From Naematelia aurantialba (Eukaryota > Basidiomycota > Tremellomycetes > Tremellales > Naemateliaceae), in NCBI GenBank assembly GCA_021527695.1, contig JAKFAO010000001.1, positions 868,001 through 932,000 of the forward strand: 64,000 bases of DNA, read 5' to 3'. The position numbers were made by a program, and so were the translations under genes. The stretch's first letter is position 1; each line of letters starts with the position of its first letter. This document shows positions 47,477-58,691 of this stretch, piece after piece. The notes beneath the pieces are model-generated. The model made no database searches. It saw nothing but the letters and a program-made list of their open reading frames with translations, and had not been told where the DNA came from.

Positions 47477-47929
47477 TGTCGGAAGCAGGAATCCGTCCGC
47501 AAACAAATCAGAGGTAGATAAGAGCTGTGAGTCACTCTTGATTGTTTACCGAGTGTCAAGACACCTGATGAGTCACAAAGCTTCCTCTGTCACGGCCGGG
47601 GCGACAGATGGGACCTATGCAATGATCGAAGAGTGGGCTAGGCGAAAGGCAAACGTCTTAAGAGGGAAGGCGAGGAAGGAAGAATGGTGGCGAGCCAGTT
47701 TCCCGACTGGGGGAGGTTTGAACATTTCGCAGCGAATGCATCGAGAAGTTGACATGCGATGCATCTACTGCTCATAATACTGTATATAGTGTCTATCTAC
47801 GAGATACGGAAGAAGATAGCCACGGACGATCAACCAGCTATCGTGGTAGTTTACTCGAAGCTATGACAACTGGTTCGGCATTATTTTTAGGCCTACTGTA
47901 CGATGGTGAATGAACCCGGAAGAATGAAG
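47477..47929. other. Intergenic spacer, no gene seen
   Basis: Between two minus-strand genes. A plus-strand frame (47538-47777) has no supporting context. It likely holds the 3' UTR of the glutaredoxin-like gene and the promoter of the unknown ORF. Confidence 0.3.
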
Positions 47930-49374
47930 CTATTCCTCGTCGTGGATATGTCCTCCTTCAGCGGCATCATCCAAAATAGGCGCAGGACCGAGTATACGCT
48001 CATTTTCCATGCGTTCGCGCTCCCTGACACCCTTCTTCTTTTTCTTGGCGTCACGGACTGACACCGCGCCTGACGACTCTAGCACGCTGCGTAGTGTACC
48101 CTTTTCTCGCATCTCGAGCACCTCGTGATAGGAGCCGAGCGACTTGCCTTGCAGGAGCAGTTGAGGCAGCTCGCTAGTGCCGAGGAGTCGTTCAAGAAGG
48201 GGAATGAACACGCCATGGTCTCTGCGCTGGTCCACGTCGATAACAAGCGGTGCTGGTGTGATCTTGTACTCCGCGAGCATCTTCTTCACCTCGCGTTGCC
48301 AAGGATCGCGCATCTTGCCGAACAGGACAACAGGATATATGATATTGATTTCGGCCTGAAGCAGCTCGAGATCGTCGCGGGCGCCGGGACGAGATGGATC
48401 GAAGTCGAGGACGACGTGAGGGTCGAGTGGACGCGTGGAATCCATATCATGCGGGAGAGCATTTGCAGTCGTGGAAGTCACGAACTGAAATGCGTCAGCA
48501 TGTTTCGAGATCAAGTGAGATGACGAACCGAGACAAGCGCAGCCAACTCTTCCTTGTGGGTCTCAAAGGAGATAGTTTCGGTGTCATGGGACAGAGAGAA
48601 GGCCGACTGGACAGCCGATTCCGCGTCGTGAACGTTGCTGTCAATGTCGCTTAAAACCACCTGCTTTTGCCGATCATTGATTCCCACAAGACCCTCAACT
48701 TCGATAAAACGCCGTCCCATCATCTTGTTGCGCTGCACAACCGCATCGAGATTTCCGGCTTCCGACCATGCACGTCCAAGGAAGACGAGCGCGAATGTCG
48801 CCAGACAGAAGCCAATGAGCAACGCTGGTCGCAACCGCCGTGGCACTCGGAGGATGTATGTCAAAGTCGAGCTGTAGGACTGCTTGACTCCGCGATAAGG
48901 GTTGCTGATCGGGTGAAGTATCTTTGCCTGAGGATCTTAGCATGGAGCATTCTTATGCCAGATTGCAATTGAACTCACCTTGGAGAAAGGAAAGCCTGAT
49001 CGGGATTCCACAGGATGTCCTTTGGGCGTATGTGGGGGCGACGGGCTCTCGCGGTCGTAACTAGCATACAGCTTCTTCCTGAGAGGGTGATGCGGTGGAA
49101 GAAGTGGGAACCCTTGACGTGGCGAGTATTCATCTGGCGCGCTGCCTAGGGTAGGTGTAGGCATGTTTGTGAGGGAGGAGAGTTCCGTGTGGGCTGACAC
49201 AATCGTCGCAGTATGTGCTACTGGCGACGAAGCTGGGGTCACGAGAGCCGAGCTCGTGCTGGTCGGGGAGAATTCTTCATCGCCGGGGAGCAGTGGAGGG
49301 AGGGAGAGAGGCGAAGAAGGACCAGTGCCGGTAGGGGTGGAGCTCGAGTAGGCGTGTCGTTGTACGGGCTCCAT
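47930..49374 (-). CDS. Membrane-anchored glutaredoxin-like protein lacking the active-site Cys
   Basis: Three exons (48979-49374, 48529-48927, 47930-48484) join in phase to 449 residues. The layout matches secretory-pathway monothiol glutaredoxins (yeast Grx6/Grx7) with a long Pro/Ser-rich cytosolic N-terminus (MEPVQRHAYSSSTPTG). A signal anchor (LLIGFCLATFALVFLG) and a stem follow. The thioredoxin-like domain reads YPVVLFGKMRDPWQREVKKM then LAEYKITPAPLVIDVDQR, LLERLLGTSELPQLLLQGKS and LGSYHEVLEM. The cis-Pro (SELPQ) is kept, but the CPYS/CPFC position reads RDPWQ, so no catalytic cysteine is present. The C-terminus is Lys- and Glu-rich. The fold is clear; redox activity through the usual site is not expected. 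Confidence 0.85.
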
Positions 49375-52300
49375 GGTGTGGGGAGGAGTGGGAGGCGGCG
49401 AGTTGGGCAGAGTGAGAGTCGGGTGAGGGACCTTTCTCTGCACAGCGGATGGAGGAAAGTAGGACTGCAAGAAAGGTGAGTGGTGACCTCTTACTGGTAC
49501 ATGAACCAACTGTCCTGAGAAGGGAAAACGAAGGGGGAAGGAGAACGGAGGGGAACGTTGGGAGGGAGGAGGAGGAGGAGAAGAGGGGAATGGAGAGGCT
49601 AAAGTGGAGAGCGAGCTTAAAAGTGAGTGTGGGACCGGCGATTGGGACCAGCAAGGATGAGGGGGGCACACAAAAATGGCGCTAGTGGCAAGAGGAGGGC
49701 AAAAGAGGGCAGGCGCGCGGCGCGGGCTCCCAAAAGCTTGGGAAAATAAGAAAACTATTCAATTCGCCGATCACTCCCACACACCGCCTGCTTTTTGTCT
49801 CGGTGACCAGGAAAGACGGGCGTTGGCTGGAACGGTTGATTTTATCGGATGCCAGAAAAGGTGAATGAAAGAGGTGGATTGGAATGCTATCAAATACTTT
49901 CACTCCTCTACGCAACGACATGCTGCAAACTGGGCCTTTATACAGGCAGTGTGGTGTACTAGGCAATAGCACCCAAAAGAGTAAAACGAAAGAAAAACCT
50001 TGTCTAAGGCCAAGAGTAGACAGAGAGAAACGCACCATCGCGATCTGGACTAACGGTAACAGGTCTCGCTGAATGAGTTGTGTAAAGGTTACACTGAATC
50101 GACGTCTAGTCGAGTGTCGCGTACGGCTCTCTGTCTGCGATGAGCGTGGTACGATCAGGTCAGCAGGATCGACTCACCTCCAAAAGCCCTGCAGACTGGA
50201 ACCTCGGGATGCCACTTGCCTGTCTTGCAGGCGTAGCGCTGTAGCGGGGCCAGCCAGGTTCTGTTAGGACACCGTTCGGCACTGCCGGGAGATGTCTAAC
50301 CACAAAGCGCCTGTCTACCGGAGAGCAAGCTGTTTCCTTCACTGCTGAGTTGAAGGAGCAGTAAATGAAAGATGTACACTGTATCGCTGCATGCATCTCT
50401 CTTATTATACTCGGAGAGCAGCAGGTGGGGGGGTCGTGGGACGCCCCTCACAGAGTGACGAGGTGTGCAATGGTCCACCTTCGTGCGGTCTGCTCAGGGG
50501 GCGGTTCCAGGACCCTGAGCCACGAGGAGGTGAGACCTTTTTCCTGTCATGCCCCAACTTTGGTAGCGCCACGATTCACCTGGCTGACTCTTGCATGAGT
50601 TCGGACGACTCCGTTCCGGCCGGCCGACCCGTCTCTCGCTACTGTATCGAACGCCCATTCCCCCCCCCCGATCATCTGCTCGCCCCAGCGCGACGCAACG
50701 CATCCAGCTTTGGTACCTTTTTCCTGACTTATCCCACCAGTAAGGAACGGCACATCTACAATACCTCCTTGTCATGAAGAGATCGACTGTATCTAATCGG
50801 CGAAAGCTGGCGCGCAGAACCGGTCGGATGCCTAGCATCTCGATGAATCCGATAGCGAGGGGGGAAGTGAGCATACAGGGGTAGTCGCGTGAAGGGCTGT
50901 CGGTGGCAACTGCCGGAAGGGGGAGGGGGAGGAAAGGCGAACGAACTCACAGCCAGCAGCAGTAGGGCGGCGGGAAGAATTTCAGGTCCCAGGAACAGGA
51001 ACCTCACTCGGGGGAAACTGCCATTTGAGAGCCAGGGGATTCAGGCACTGACTTTAACCGGGGGTGACTCATGCCAAAGGAGTCCGAGACCTTTTTTTTT
51101 TCTTTCTGCACACGCAGCACACGCCGCAACATGCCTCGTGGAACAGGACGACAGCAGCTGGGAGCGGCTCGATGGTTGCATCGGCATCGTATAATCACAC
51201 CGGAAGGAGACAGGCTACTATTCCCCTACCGGCCGTTGTGACGCTTGCGTATACTTTTGTAAGGGGAGATGACACCACGAAGAAGGAGATTTCTCATTCC
51301 AGCGATTCTGGACCACGACAGCAGCAGGCACGAGATTCTCCACGGAGATGCGTGGCGTTGCCGGCAACAACTCGGCGTGCCGAAGATTGGTGTGGTGGAC
51401 CCTTGCGTTCGTCTTACCATCACGGCAATGCGGCGCAACAGGCAATCGGGCACTCGATGGCCTGAAATCCATTTGGACCCCTATAGTTACCAGCAGGACG
51501 GCAAGCCAGTCTCTCCCTGCAACGTGTTCCATGCGCCATGGGGCCCACGCCCTGGGAGACAGGCTGGAGCCGCATTCCCATCGCCTCAGGAATTATCGTT
51601 CATCGACTCCCATCGATTCGGAATCGAGTGAAGCTGCAGTCTTCCGCCCTCAGCAATCTTACCCGCGTACTGAGGTATCTTGGCTGTACTGGAGTGCATG
51701 CAATGACAGCCCTTTATGCCGAGTTCTGGCCCAATTATAGGCGGCGGGTTGACTGATGTGTTTGTCAGTATTCATGGCTGTACAGTTTCGGCAGTGAATG
51801 ATATCAATGCCTTTGCCGAGTCTTACCTGAGCCTCCGCTTAGCCTCAACTGAGGGATTGGCCTCTGCACCAAGGCTGCATCTCCTCCACTCTTGTGGATG
51901 GTTGTCATGGAATGATGACCCCTTAGGCTTGTGGAAACTGTACTAGATTCAACCCGGGCCGGCTGGTTGAACAGTGTGCTTGTTGGCCACCAGGACGGTA
52001 TGCTAGTTCTTACTGTCCATGTCAATATTCCACATCAGGTGCCCCTTTCTCTGTCTCGTCAACTGACCTTTGCATGTTCCCGGCGGCTCTATCATCGTCC
52101 CTCTGAGATTAGCGCCTTGTTCTGAATATGACAATCTGCCTCGGAGGTTGGGTGAAATGGGCTTCGTTACAACCAGTCCAGACGGAAGAGACTGTCAAGA
52201 CTGCACTCATCACGAATGTACGTCCAGGTGGTTGTTTCTGGAGGAAGCTTTCAGCATCTCATCTTATACATCGCCTTCACGGAACAATGCTCCATGTACA

Positions 52301-52442
52301 CTCTGTGGATTGTGGATGACATTACAATGTGCTTTCGTTAGATATGTTCGTCGCTTGCTGTTCAATTAATTTTCCATCATTTGCGTACACAATCATGGCA
52401 TGCTCTGATATACATTCATTCACCTTCCTCCGAGCTCCAACT
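49375..52442. other. 3-kb gap without a supportable gene
   Basis: Contains the upstream region of the glutaredoxin-like gene and the 3' flank of the trehalase gene. Short frames occur on both strands. The most coding-like are a minus-strand Leu-rich stretch (ILPAALLLLAVSSFAF, near 51000) without an ATG and a plus-strand frame at 51716-51946. None combines a start, splice logic and a family motif. I found no tRNA-like cloverleaf. It may hold decayed genes or a noncoding transcript. Confidence 0.35.
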
Positions 52443-55400
52443 TCAACTGAGCGACCGCCTGTTCAAGAGATGGGGGCTCGTGATGGACTGACTGCTTCGG
52501 CGCTCCGCCATGTCCCGATGCTGCTGCCTCAGCTTCCCGTGCTTCTCTTTCTGCTCGCCGTCGACGAGCCGACGGAAAGTCTGGAGCGGGAAGATTGAAG
52601 AAGACCCAAGGCTGACGTGAGCTAAGACAGAACTGGGCGACTCACTGGTACGCAAGCAGCCACAGCACGTCGCATCCCCGTCGTCAAGCATTGTAGACCA
52701 ATTTGATAGGCCGCTATCCCATGAGATCGAGTCTGACGTTCACTTACCATTCATCCAGCCGAAACCTTCCCGCGGTACGTATCGGAAGTCCGTACCTTGA
52801 TTTCCACTATAGGCTCAGCAGGCGACAGGAAGGAGACTAACTATTCAGCGTCCACCATGTGACTCAATTCCACAGCGTCAAATTTCTCAGGAACGATTCC
52901 ATTGAAATCGACAAAGGACAGAGTCATCCTGTCATCAACCGAGTTTTAGACACTATTACTCACATGTATATCCAGCGATACGCAAGCCTCGCTGAGTCAT
53001 CCAAAAAGCCGTACCGCTCAAGGCCGACCCATGCCATAATCTGGTGAGGCGGCCAGCTGAACGGGTAGTCTGACGGTTAGCATGCGCCGGTGCAATCGTC
53101 TCACCCCATTGCCGGTTTGGTCGGTCGAGAGAAATGATGCCTCTGGACTCCTCCGTGCCCGATACCAGACCTCCGGCCACTTCAAACTTTGGCAAAGCGT
53201 GGCGTCTACAAATCAGCGCATGACGATATCAAGAATCTTACACCAGCTTGATTGCCTGATCCTCTGACGCGGACCCAGCCCACAAAGGCCAGAGCGTGGT
53301 GACAGACTCGTACCGAGCTTGCTTCTGGGCCTTGCAGTCGTAGTCGAAATACATACCGGCACCGTCATTCCAACACAAGCGGTCCATGGTTGCTTTCCGC
53401 ACTGCCGCTCGCTCATACCAAATAGCACTGGTCATCGGCTTGACCGTCGACAATTCACAAGACGCGTCTGGTGCGAAGGCTGCGGGTACGATGGGCCAAG
53501 GAGAGAGGTCGAAATCCTCGTCAAGCTCAAGATGATCGTCAAAGATGAATTGAATAGCCTGAGCGATGTCCATTTCGTACTAATGTTAAATTTACTCTTC
53601 TGGTGTCGACTCACTTTGTAAAGCAAAGAATTCAGGTCCACTGTGCCAAGATCTGCGCACTTGCGATCCAAACGATACGACGTATCGTGCCCAGACTCGC
53701 GCACTCCACGGTCGTGCAAGAAATACTCGTCGAGCTCGGGTTCAGAGATAGTACCATCGTTGTACCCGTCGATGTACTCATTCACCGATATACCCAACCG
53801 TTGAGCGTACGGCTGAAGGATATGAGTAAAGTGCGACGCCTCGGTCTCTGGCGGTATGCCTAAGCCGGCTGGACGATAACGGGACAGTCCGGACACTTTG
53901 TCAAGAGCAGGCTCGACCATCCAGTACGCGTGATACTCCTTGATGGCAGCTTTGATAGCTCTTCGCAGCCAATTCTTGTTCTTTTCCATGTCAGAGCGGT
54001 CAAGCTGATTGAAGATCTGCAGAGCGAGATCGGTGAAGAATGGTGGCTGCGATCGAGCCAGATACTGTCATTAGCAGCGCCAAAGCAGCCACTCACGTAA
54101 GATCGATTGCCGTTCAGAACCTTATTGTAATGTTTGATCTCAAAAATGCAATGCTCGACTATTCCCATAGCAAGGTCGATCTTGCCGTCAACAAGCAGAC
54201 CGAGCGCCATAAAGTACTGTAATCAGCTTCAGCTGGACGTGTGACTTACGCTGTCCCAGCCATATTTTTCGTTGAATCTAGCCCCCGGTACGATGAATGG
54301 TACAGCCTCCAGTTCTACTTTCTGAGTAGCCGGATCCACTTTGCGCTCCATAGCGAGGGCAAGAATTCCAGGTTGCTCATTGAGTGACTTGACAAAAGCG
54401 GGGTCATCACATTTAGGAGGCAGCATGGTGACCTCGAGACGCAAGTTTGGCTTTGCAGTAGCACTGTCTTCAGCGCTACCCAGTGCATGACTTACATTTG
54501 ACGATAGTGTTCAGCAATCTCGTCTTCTCCATGAGGAATATAGATGATGGAGCGCAGATTTCGGCTACGATTTTTTGGGTCCGCGCAAGCTACTTCCAGA
54601 CCTTCAGCGTCGATTCGGCGAGTCAACGCATTCCAGAAGGAGTTTTTGATCATGCGGGATAATCGATCCACAGGATTCTCGGCAAGACGAGCTTCGTCGA
54701 GGACTATGCGCTTCCGGCCATAATCTCGGGCCAAGGCGAGTTCTTGCAGGAGGTTGGAAAGCATGTATGTTCCCTTGCATTAGCGAGTCCAAGCCTAAGG
54801 CTCACCCTGATGTCAAAGGATCTATGCGCATTCGAGCTTGCCGTCCCAAGAGAAAGCAGCTTCGGCCCCGAATCAAAGATGTTGATTTGAAAACTGGTTT
54901 TAGCAAGACTCCGTACGGCGCTCACTTTCCGTCTGTATCCTCCTGTTCTAGCACGACCCGCATCGTCTCCTCGACATCGATAAGAAACCGCCTGGGAGCT
55001 GACGGGGTGACCTCATCTCGGGGTCAGCAGTGATATGCTTTCCACCCACCATGTGACAGGCGCCTGTTTCTCAGTTCCAATGGACGTCGCTTGCTGTAAC
55101 CCGCAACTCCGACCTAATATCAGCCGAACATCGTATATTGCTCACATTGCTGAATGTCCTTGCACGACTGGCCACCTGGTTCCCTCCATAGTATTCAGCA
55201 GGCTCAGCATTGACAGCGGGCAATCTGGTTTCGACATGCCCCATCTGGCCCTTTCTTTCGGTTTTGGCGTAGTCTGACGGCCTCAATTCAGTGGCTGCTG
55301 TCTTTTCAGAGAGAGCGGCTGCAAGCTTCTCAGATGCTCCTACACTTGCGAGGGGATCTGCAGCATCGTGACTCGTGGGTGTGGTCGATGCTGAAGCCGA

Positions 55401-55792
55401 TTTGGAGGTAGGTACATCCGGCTCGATGAAGAGAAGGTTACGCGGAATTGGGAGCTGGGGTCAGCACAGCCAGGGGTTCGACCCACCCTAGCCTTAGGTT
55501 CCGGAACATGCGACATGACTGCCAATGTCTGAGCCCTACGGGGCAGGTTCGGACGTGACCCCTTATGCGACTTGCCTAGCTCTCCAGTGGAGATCGCAGG
55601 GGGGAATCCCACGGGTGAAGGGAGCCGAGAGGACGTCTGGGATGAGAAATGAACGCGAAGCTGGTATGGGGACCGAGGGTTCAGGCCTGGCTCGAGAGGA
55701 TGGGCGGTCTGGAGCCGAGGGACAACGTTGGGACGAAAGGGGCGAAAGGCATTAGCATATGCTTCTTTGTCAAAATCATGAGGGTCAGACAT
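52443..55792 (-). CDS. Neutral trehalase (GH37)
   Basis: Cytosolic enzyme that splits trehalose into two glucose units, important in stress recovery and spore germination. The ATG at 55792 opens [21 protein letters not shown] long regulatory N-terminus (with basic/Ser sites such as RARTFSN) leads to a Ca2+-binding loop (EDTDGNFQINIFD) and [12 protein letters not shown]. Next come [15 protein letters not shown] and [18 protein letters not shown]37 signatures are [14 protein letters not shown] (usual PGGRF has A here) and [12 protein letters not shown], the latter joined across an intron. The end reads [34 protein letters not shown] and a charged extension of about 45 residues to stop 52443. 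Many short introns, all checked near the active site, keep phase. Phosphorylation by PKA plus Ca2+/14-3-3 control is known for the family. Confidence 0.93.
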
Positions 55793-56533
55793 GGCGAATG
55801 TGAGGGAGGATCAAACCGAGGAGAACAGTCTTATAATGACGAGAGTACCATAGAAGGGCCTATTGGTGATGTCCAAGAGACGAGGTCCGCACGAGCATCA
55901 ATGGAGCAAGAGAAGAATTCGCTTCTGATGGCGTGCTCGAGCTTCGGTACGGCCTACTTGACCATGGAGGGCAGAATTTGGGACAAAAGAGAGGTAGACT
56001 TCGAGGGAGAGCCGGCATAGTCGCCGCTGGGCGTTCCTCATTACTCGAACACAGCTTGGAGTTTGATCTGTCGCAAGAGACCAACACGGAACACTTGGCA
56101 GCGAGAAGGAGACTCACCTACCTAAAGTCACACGACTCACTACTCAATTGTCCTGCCAGTGCTCTTGAGAGACTCAAGAGCCTAGACTGTTGACAGGTCC
56201 GTCAGCCTGGTCACATCGGCTTTGTCGAGCGACGCTGCAAGAAGGTAACAATTGGTAAGAATGCAGGACGTTGGAAGGAGGGAGCAACTCAAAGGACGGA
56301 TTCGCGTGACGTACCAAAGCCCAGTTCTATCACCTTATCGTCCGAGCGTCCAGAACGAGGACAAGGTCCGAGGAGAAGGCGTGTCTAGGTGTTGGAGGGT
56401 TAGCTGTTGGGTTGTAAGACCTTGGAGCGGAGGAGGGAGAGACCAGGACGAGTTCATACGCTAATCGCGGAGGCTTTTTAAACTGGAGCTCCAGACTTTG
56501 CCTTGCCACAATAAAGGGGACGGCAGAATAAGG
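55793..56533. promoter_or_regulatory. Divergent promoter: trehalase (-) and alpha/beta hydrolase (+)
   Basis: 741 bases between two divergent start codons. One AGGGG element, the core of yeast stress-response sites, lies at 56515-56519, but a single copy is weak evidence and it sits close to the hydrolase ATG. No gene is supported here. Confidence 0.35.
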
Positions 56534-58285
56534 ATGCTCTCGTCACGTGGCGAGATCGCTCTCATTCTCGGGCTGGCAACGGGTGTGTGTGTTGGACTGT
56601 ACGATGCCACTTCAAAATCCTCTATGGTAAAGTGTACCCTCCCTCGCATCCAAGCCCAAGACTGACGGTGTCAGGGAGATATTCGAGCCCTACTTGGTCA
56701 AACTCGGATTGTACCAAGTCCCTGATCCCAGTAGGTCATGCGCGCATTCCTCGCCAATACTATAGCATACGGTCGGTGGACCCTGCCTCCTTATTTTCGA
56801 CACCGTCAACTTCTCGACGACCCCTCTGTGAAACATACCTTTAGAAGGGTCTTGCTTCCGCCCTATTCGTCGTTCCATTCTAAAGCCGAGGCATACGACA
56901 CCACAGCTATCACGTTTGCGGAAGACGTCGAGCTCAACCCCGACGAGCTCGATACAGGCATAGCAAGAGGAGGCAGATGGGTATTTTACAGTACTTGGGA
57001 GCTCAAAGAAGAGCCTAAAGGCGGATGGGAGGGCGGTGGCCGGGGCCGGGGCCGCGACTTGCTGCTCGTACATGGTGAGTCTGACGGTTGCATCGCTGAT
57101 GGCAGGCCTAAGCGATTATGGGCTGCGCTATGCCCCTCATGTGCTCTACTTTCTGAGAGCGGGTTTTCGGGTAATCTTGCCCGACTTGCCGTCTGTGAGT
57201 TGACTGCCTTGAAGCGAGCTGAACTCATAGTACGGACGTTCTACAGGGTGGGTCGTGGTATATGCCGGGTTCTGATTGCAGGATCAATTCTCATGTACCG
57301 TCGCTCCTCTTATTGCCCGCGGCCGTGCACGTCGTGCTTTCGGACGTTGTCAGCGTAGACCTTGGCCAAGGGCGCCAGCAACGCAAGGTATTCCTGAGCG
57401 GCGCGTGAGTAGGGTGCACGCTCTGACAAGCTGACTGTCCAGGTCAATGGGAGGCTGGACAGTGTAAGGACAAAAAAGCGCCGGTAAACTAAACCAAGAT
57501 TGTATTACTGCCTCAAGTATCCTCCTACATCCTCCGCGCAGAAAATCGCTGCAGCCTCTGAGGAGCCGGAGGAACGACCTCCACCTCAAGGCAAAGGGCA
57601 AGGCTATAGGAGGATGGAGAGACGGCATTCTGAAGAAAAGGTCAGACCACGCATTGCCGGAGCATATGTTATGTGTCCGATGGTTGAAGGTGCGAATTCG
57701 CGCAACCCATTGCGCTGATTGCAGCGGCCAAAAATTCCCGGCCATCTATAATCGTGGAATATATCGCAAAGGCGATCGTTTTCTTTGCGGGGTCCCTTCC
57801 CCTGGCACAAGCAGTGCGCGGAAACGTCTCAGATGATCCCCGCGTAGAGGAGGAATTCTTCGAAGATCGTAAGCATGCTGAATTAATCGCCGCTTAATTC
57901 AACACAGCGATGTGCTATCACGGGTATCTGCGCGTGGGAACTGGCTTGTCTCTTCTCGACGGAATGATCGAGTTGCAGCGTCGTGCAGAGGAGATCAATA
58001 TACGTGGGTGCGTCATCATGCCAGACTGATATCAGCCATTCGTTTGGTGCATGGGTCCTCCGATCGTGCCACGTCTCACATTGGCACGCTAAAACTTTTT
58101 GATCGACTGCCCAACGAAGACAAGGAAGTCGAGATTTTTGAAGACTACGAGCATGGCAAGTGCAATCGCATGGGTTCAATCTGATAACTTTAGTGATGCT
58201 AAAGGTTGGCCGCGACGAACAGGACGATGAAAAGCGGCAGAGGGTGTTAGAGGATTGGCGCGAGTGGCTTTTGAAGCGATGCTGA
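56534..58285 (+). CDS. Alpha/beta hydrolase (monoglyceride lipase-like, S33 type)
   Basis: Serine hydrolase with an N-terminal signal anchor (EIALILGLATGVCVGLY). The start ATG 56534 was chosen because it gives MLSSRGEIALILGLA and joins in phase to EIFEPYLVKLGLYQVPDPTY then GRWTLPPYF. Core motifs are DLLLVHGLSDYG, VILPDLPS, the nucleophile elbow FLSGASMGGW, AYVMCPMVE, the Asp region RLVHGSSDRATSH and the catalytic His in EDYEHVMLKVGRDE. A Glu/Arg-rich insertion follows the elbow. The final intron (58156-58193) uses a GC donor. Stop at 58285. It is likely an ester or lipid hydrolase bound to a membrane; the substrate is unknown. Confidence 0.85.
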
Positions 58286-58691
58286 AGTGTATCATTGCAC
58301 CATAGACCGCAGACACCATTAAAGACATGAAACGCCACATTGTGAAGGTTCTCGGCAAATACTGAAACACCGAAGACGCGCCTCGAGGCTCGAGCGCGTC
58401 CCCAGGAGACAGACAACAAACTCCCGTTTTCTGTCTCGAACCTCTTTGATCTCTTTCTACTTACCCTCTGTGCGATCGTTGCTCAGCCTCTAGGTAATCG
58501 TCAAGGTATATCCCGCGACTTGTAGCAACGGCCGATCCAATACTGATCCACGAAAGCTAGGCAGGTACGGGCAGTCTCCCGTCTTCTCGATAAACATCTC
58601 TTTCCTCTTGTCCTTCTCAGCACAAACCTCTCTTCTCTGGCCTGTCGTACTTAAAGTCTTTTCGCTCACAAACGCAATTAGGTATAGCAAT
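58286..58691. promoter_or_regulatory. Alpha-tubulin upstream region
   Basis: About 400 bases, pyrimidine-rich from 58425 to 58480 and again at 58590-58650, typical of strongly expressed fungal genes. No other gene is seen. Confidence 0.4.

Noticed and set aside
50756..51007. Minus-strand frame with a Leu-rich membrane-like start, suggestive of a Sur7/PalI protein
   Set aside because: Starts with GTG, has an in-frame stop just upstream, and no downstream exon restores a Sur7/PalI motif.
51716..51946. Plus-strand frame containing GPIIGGGLTDVF, like an MFS fragment
   Set aside because: Only a short resemblance; flanking sequence shows no further membrane segments.
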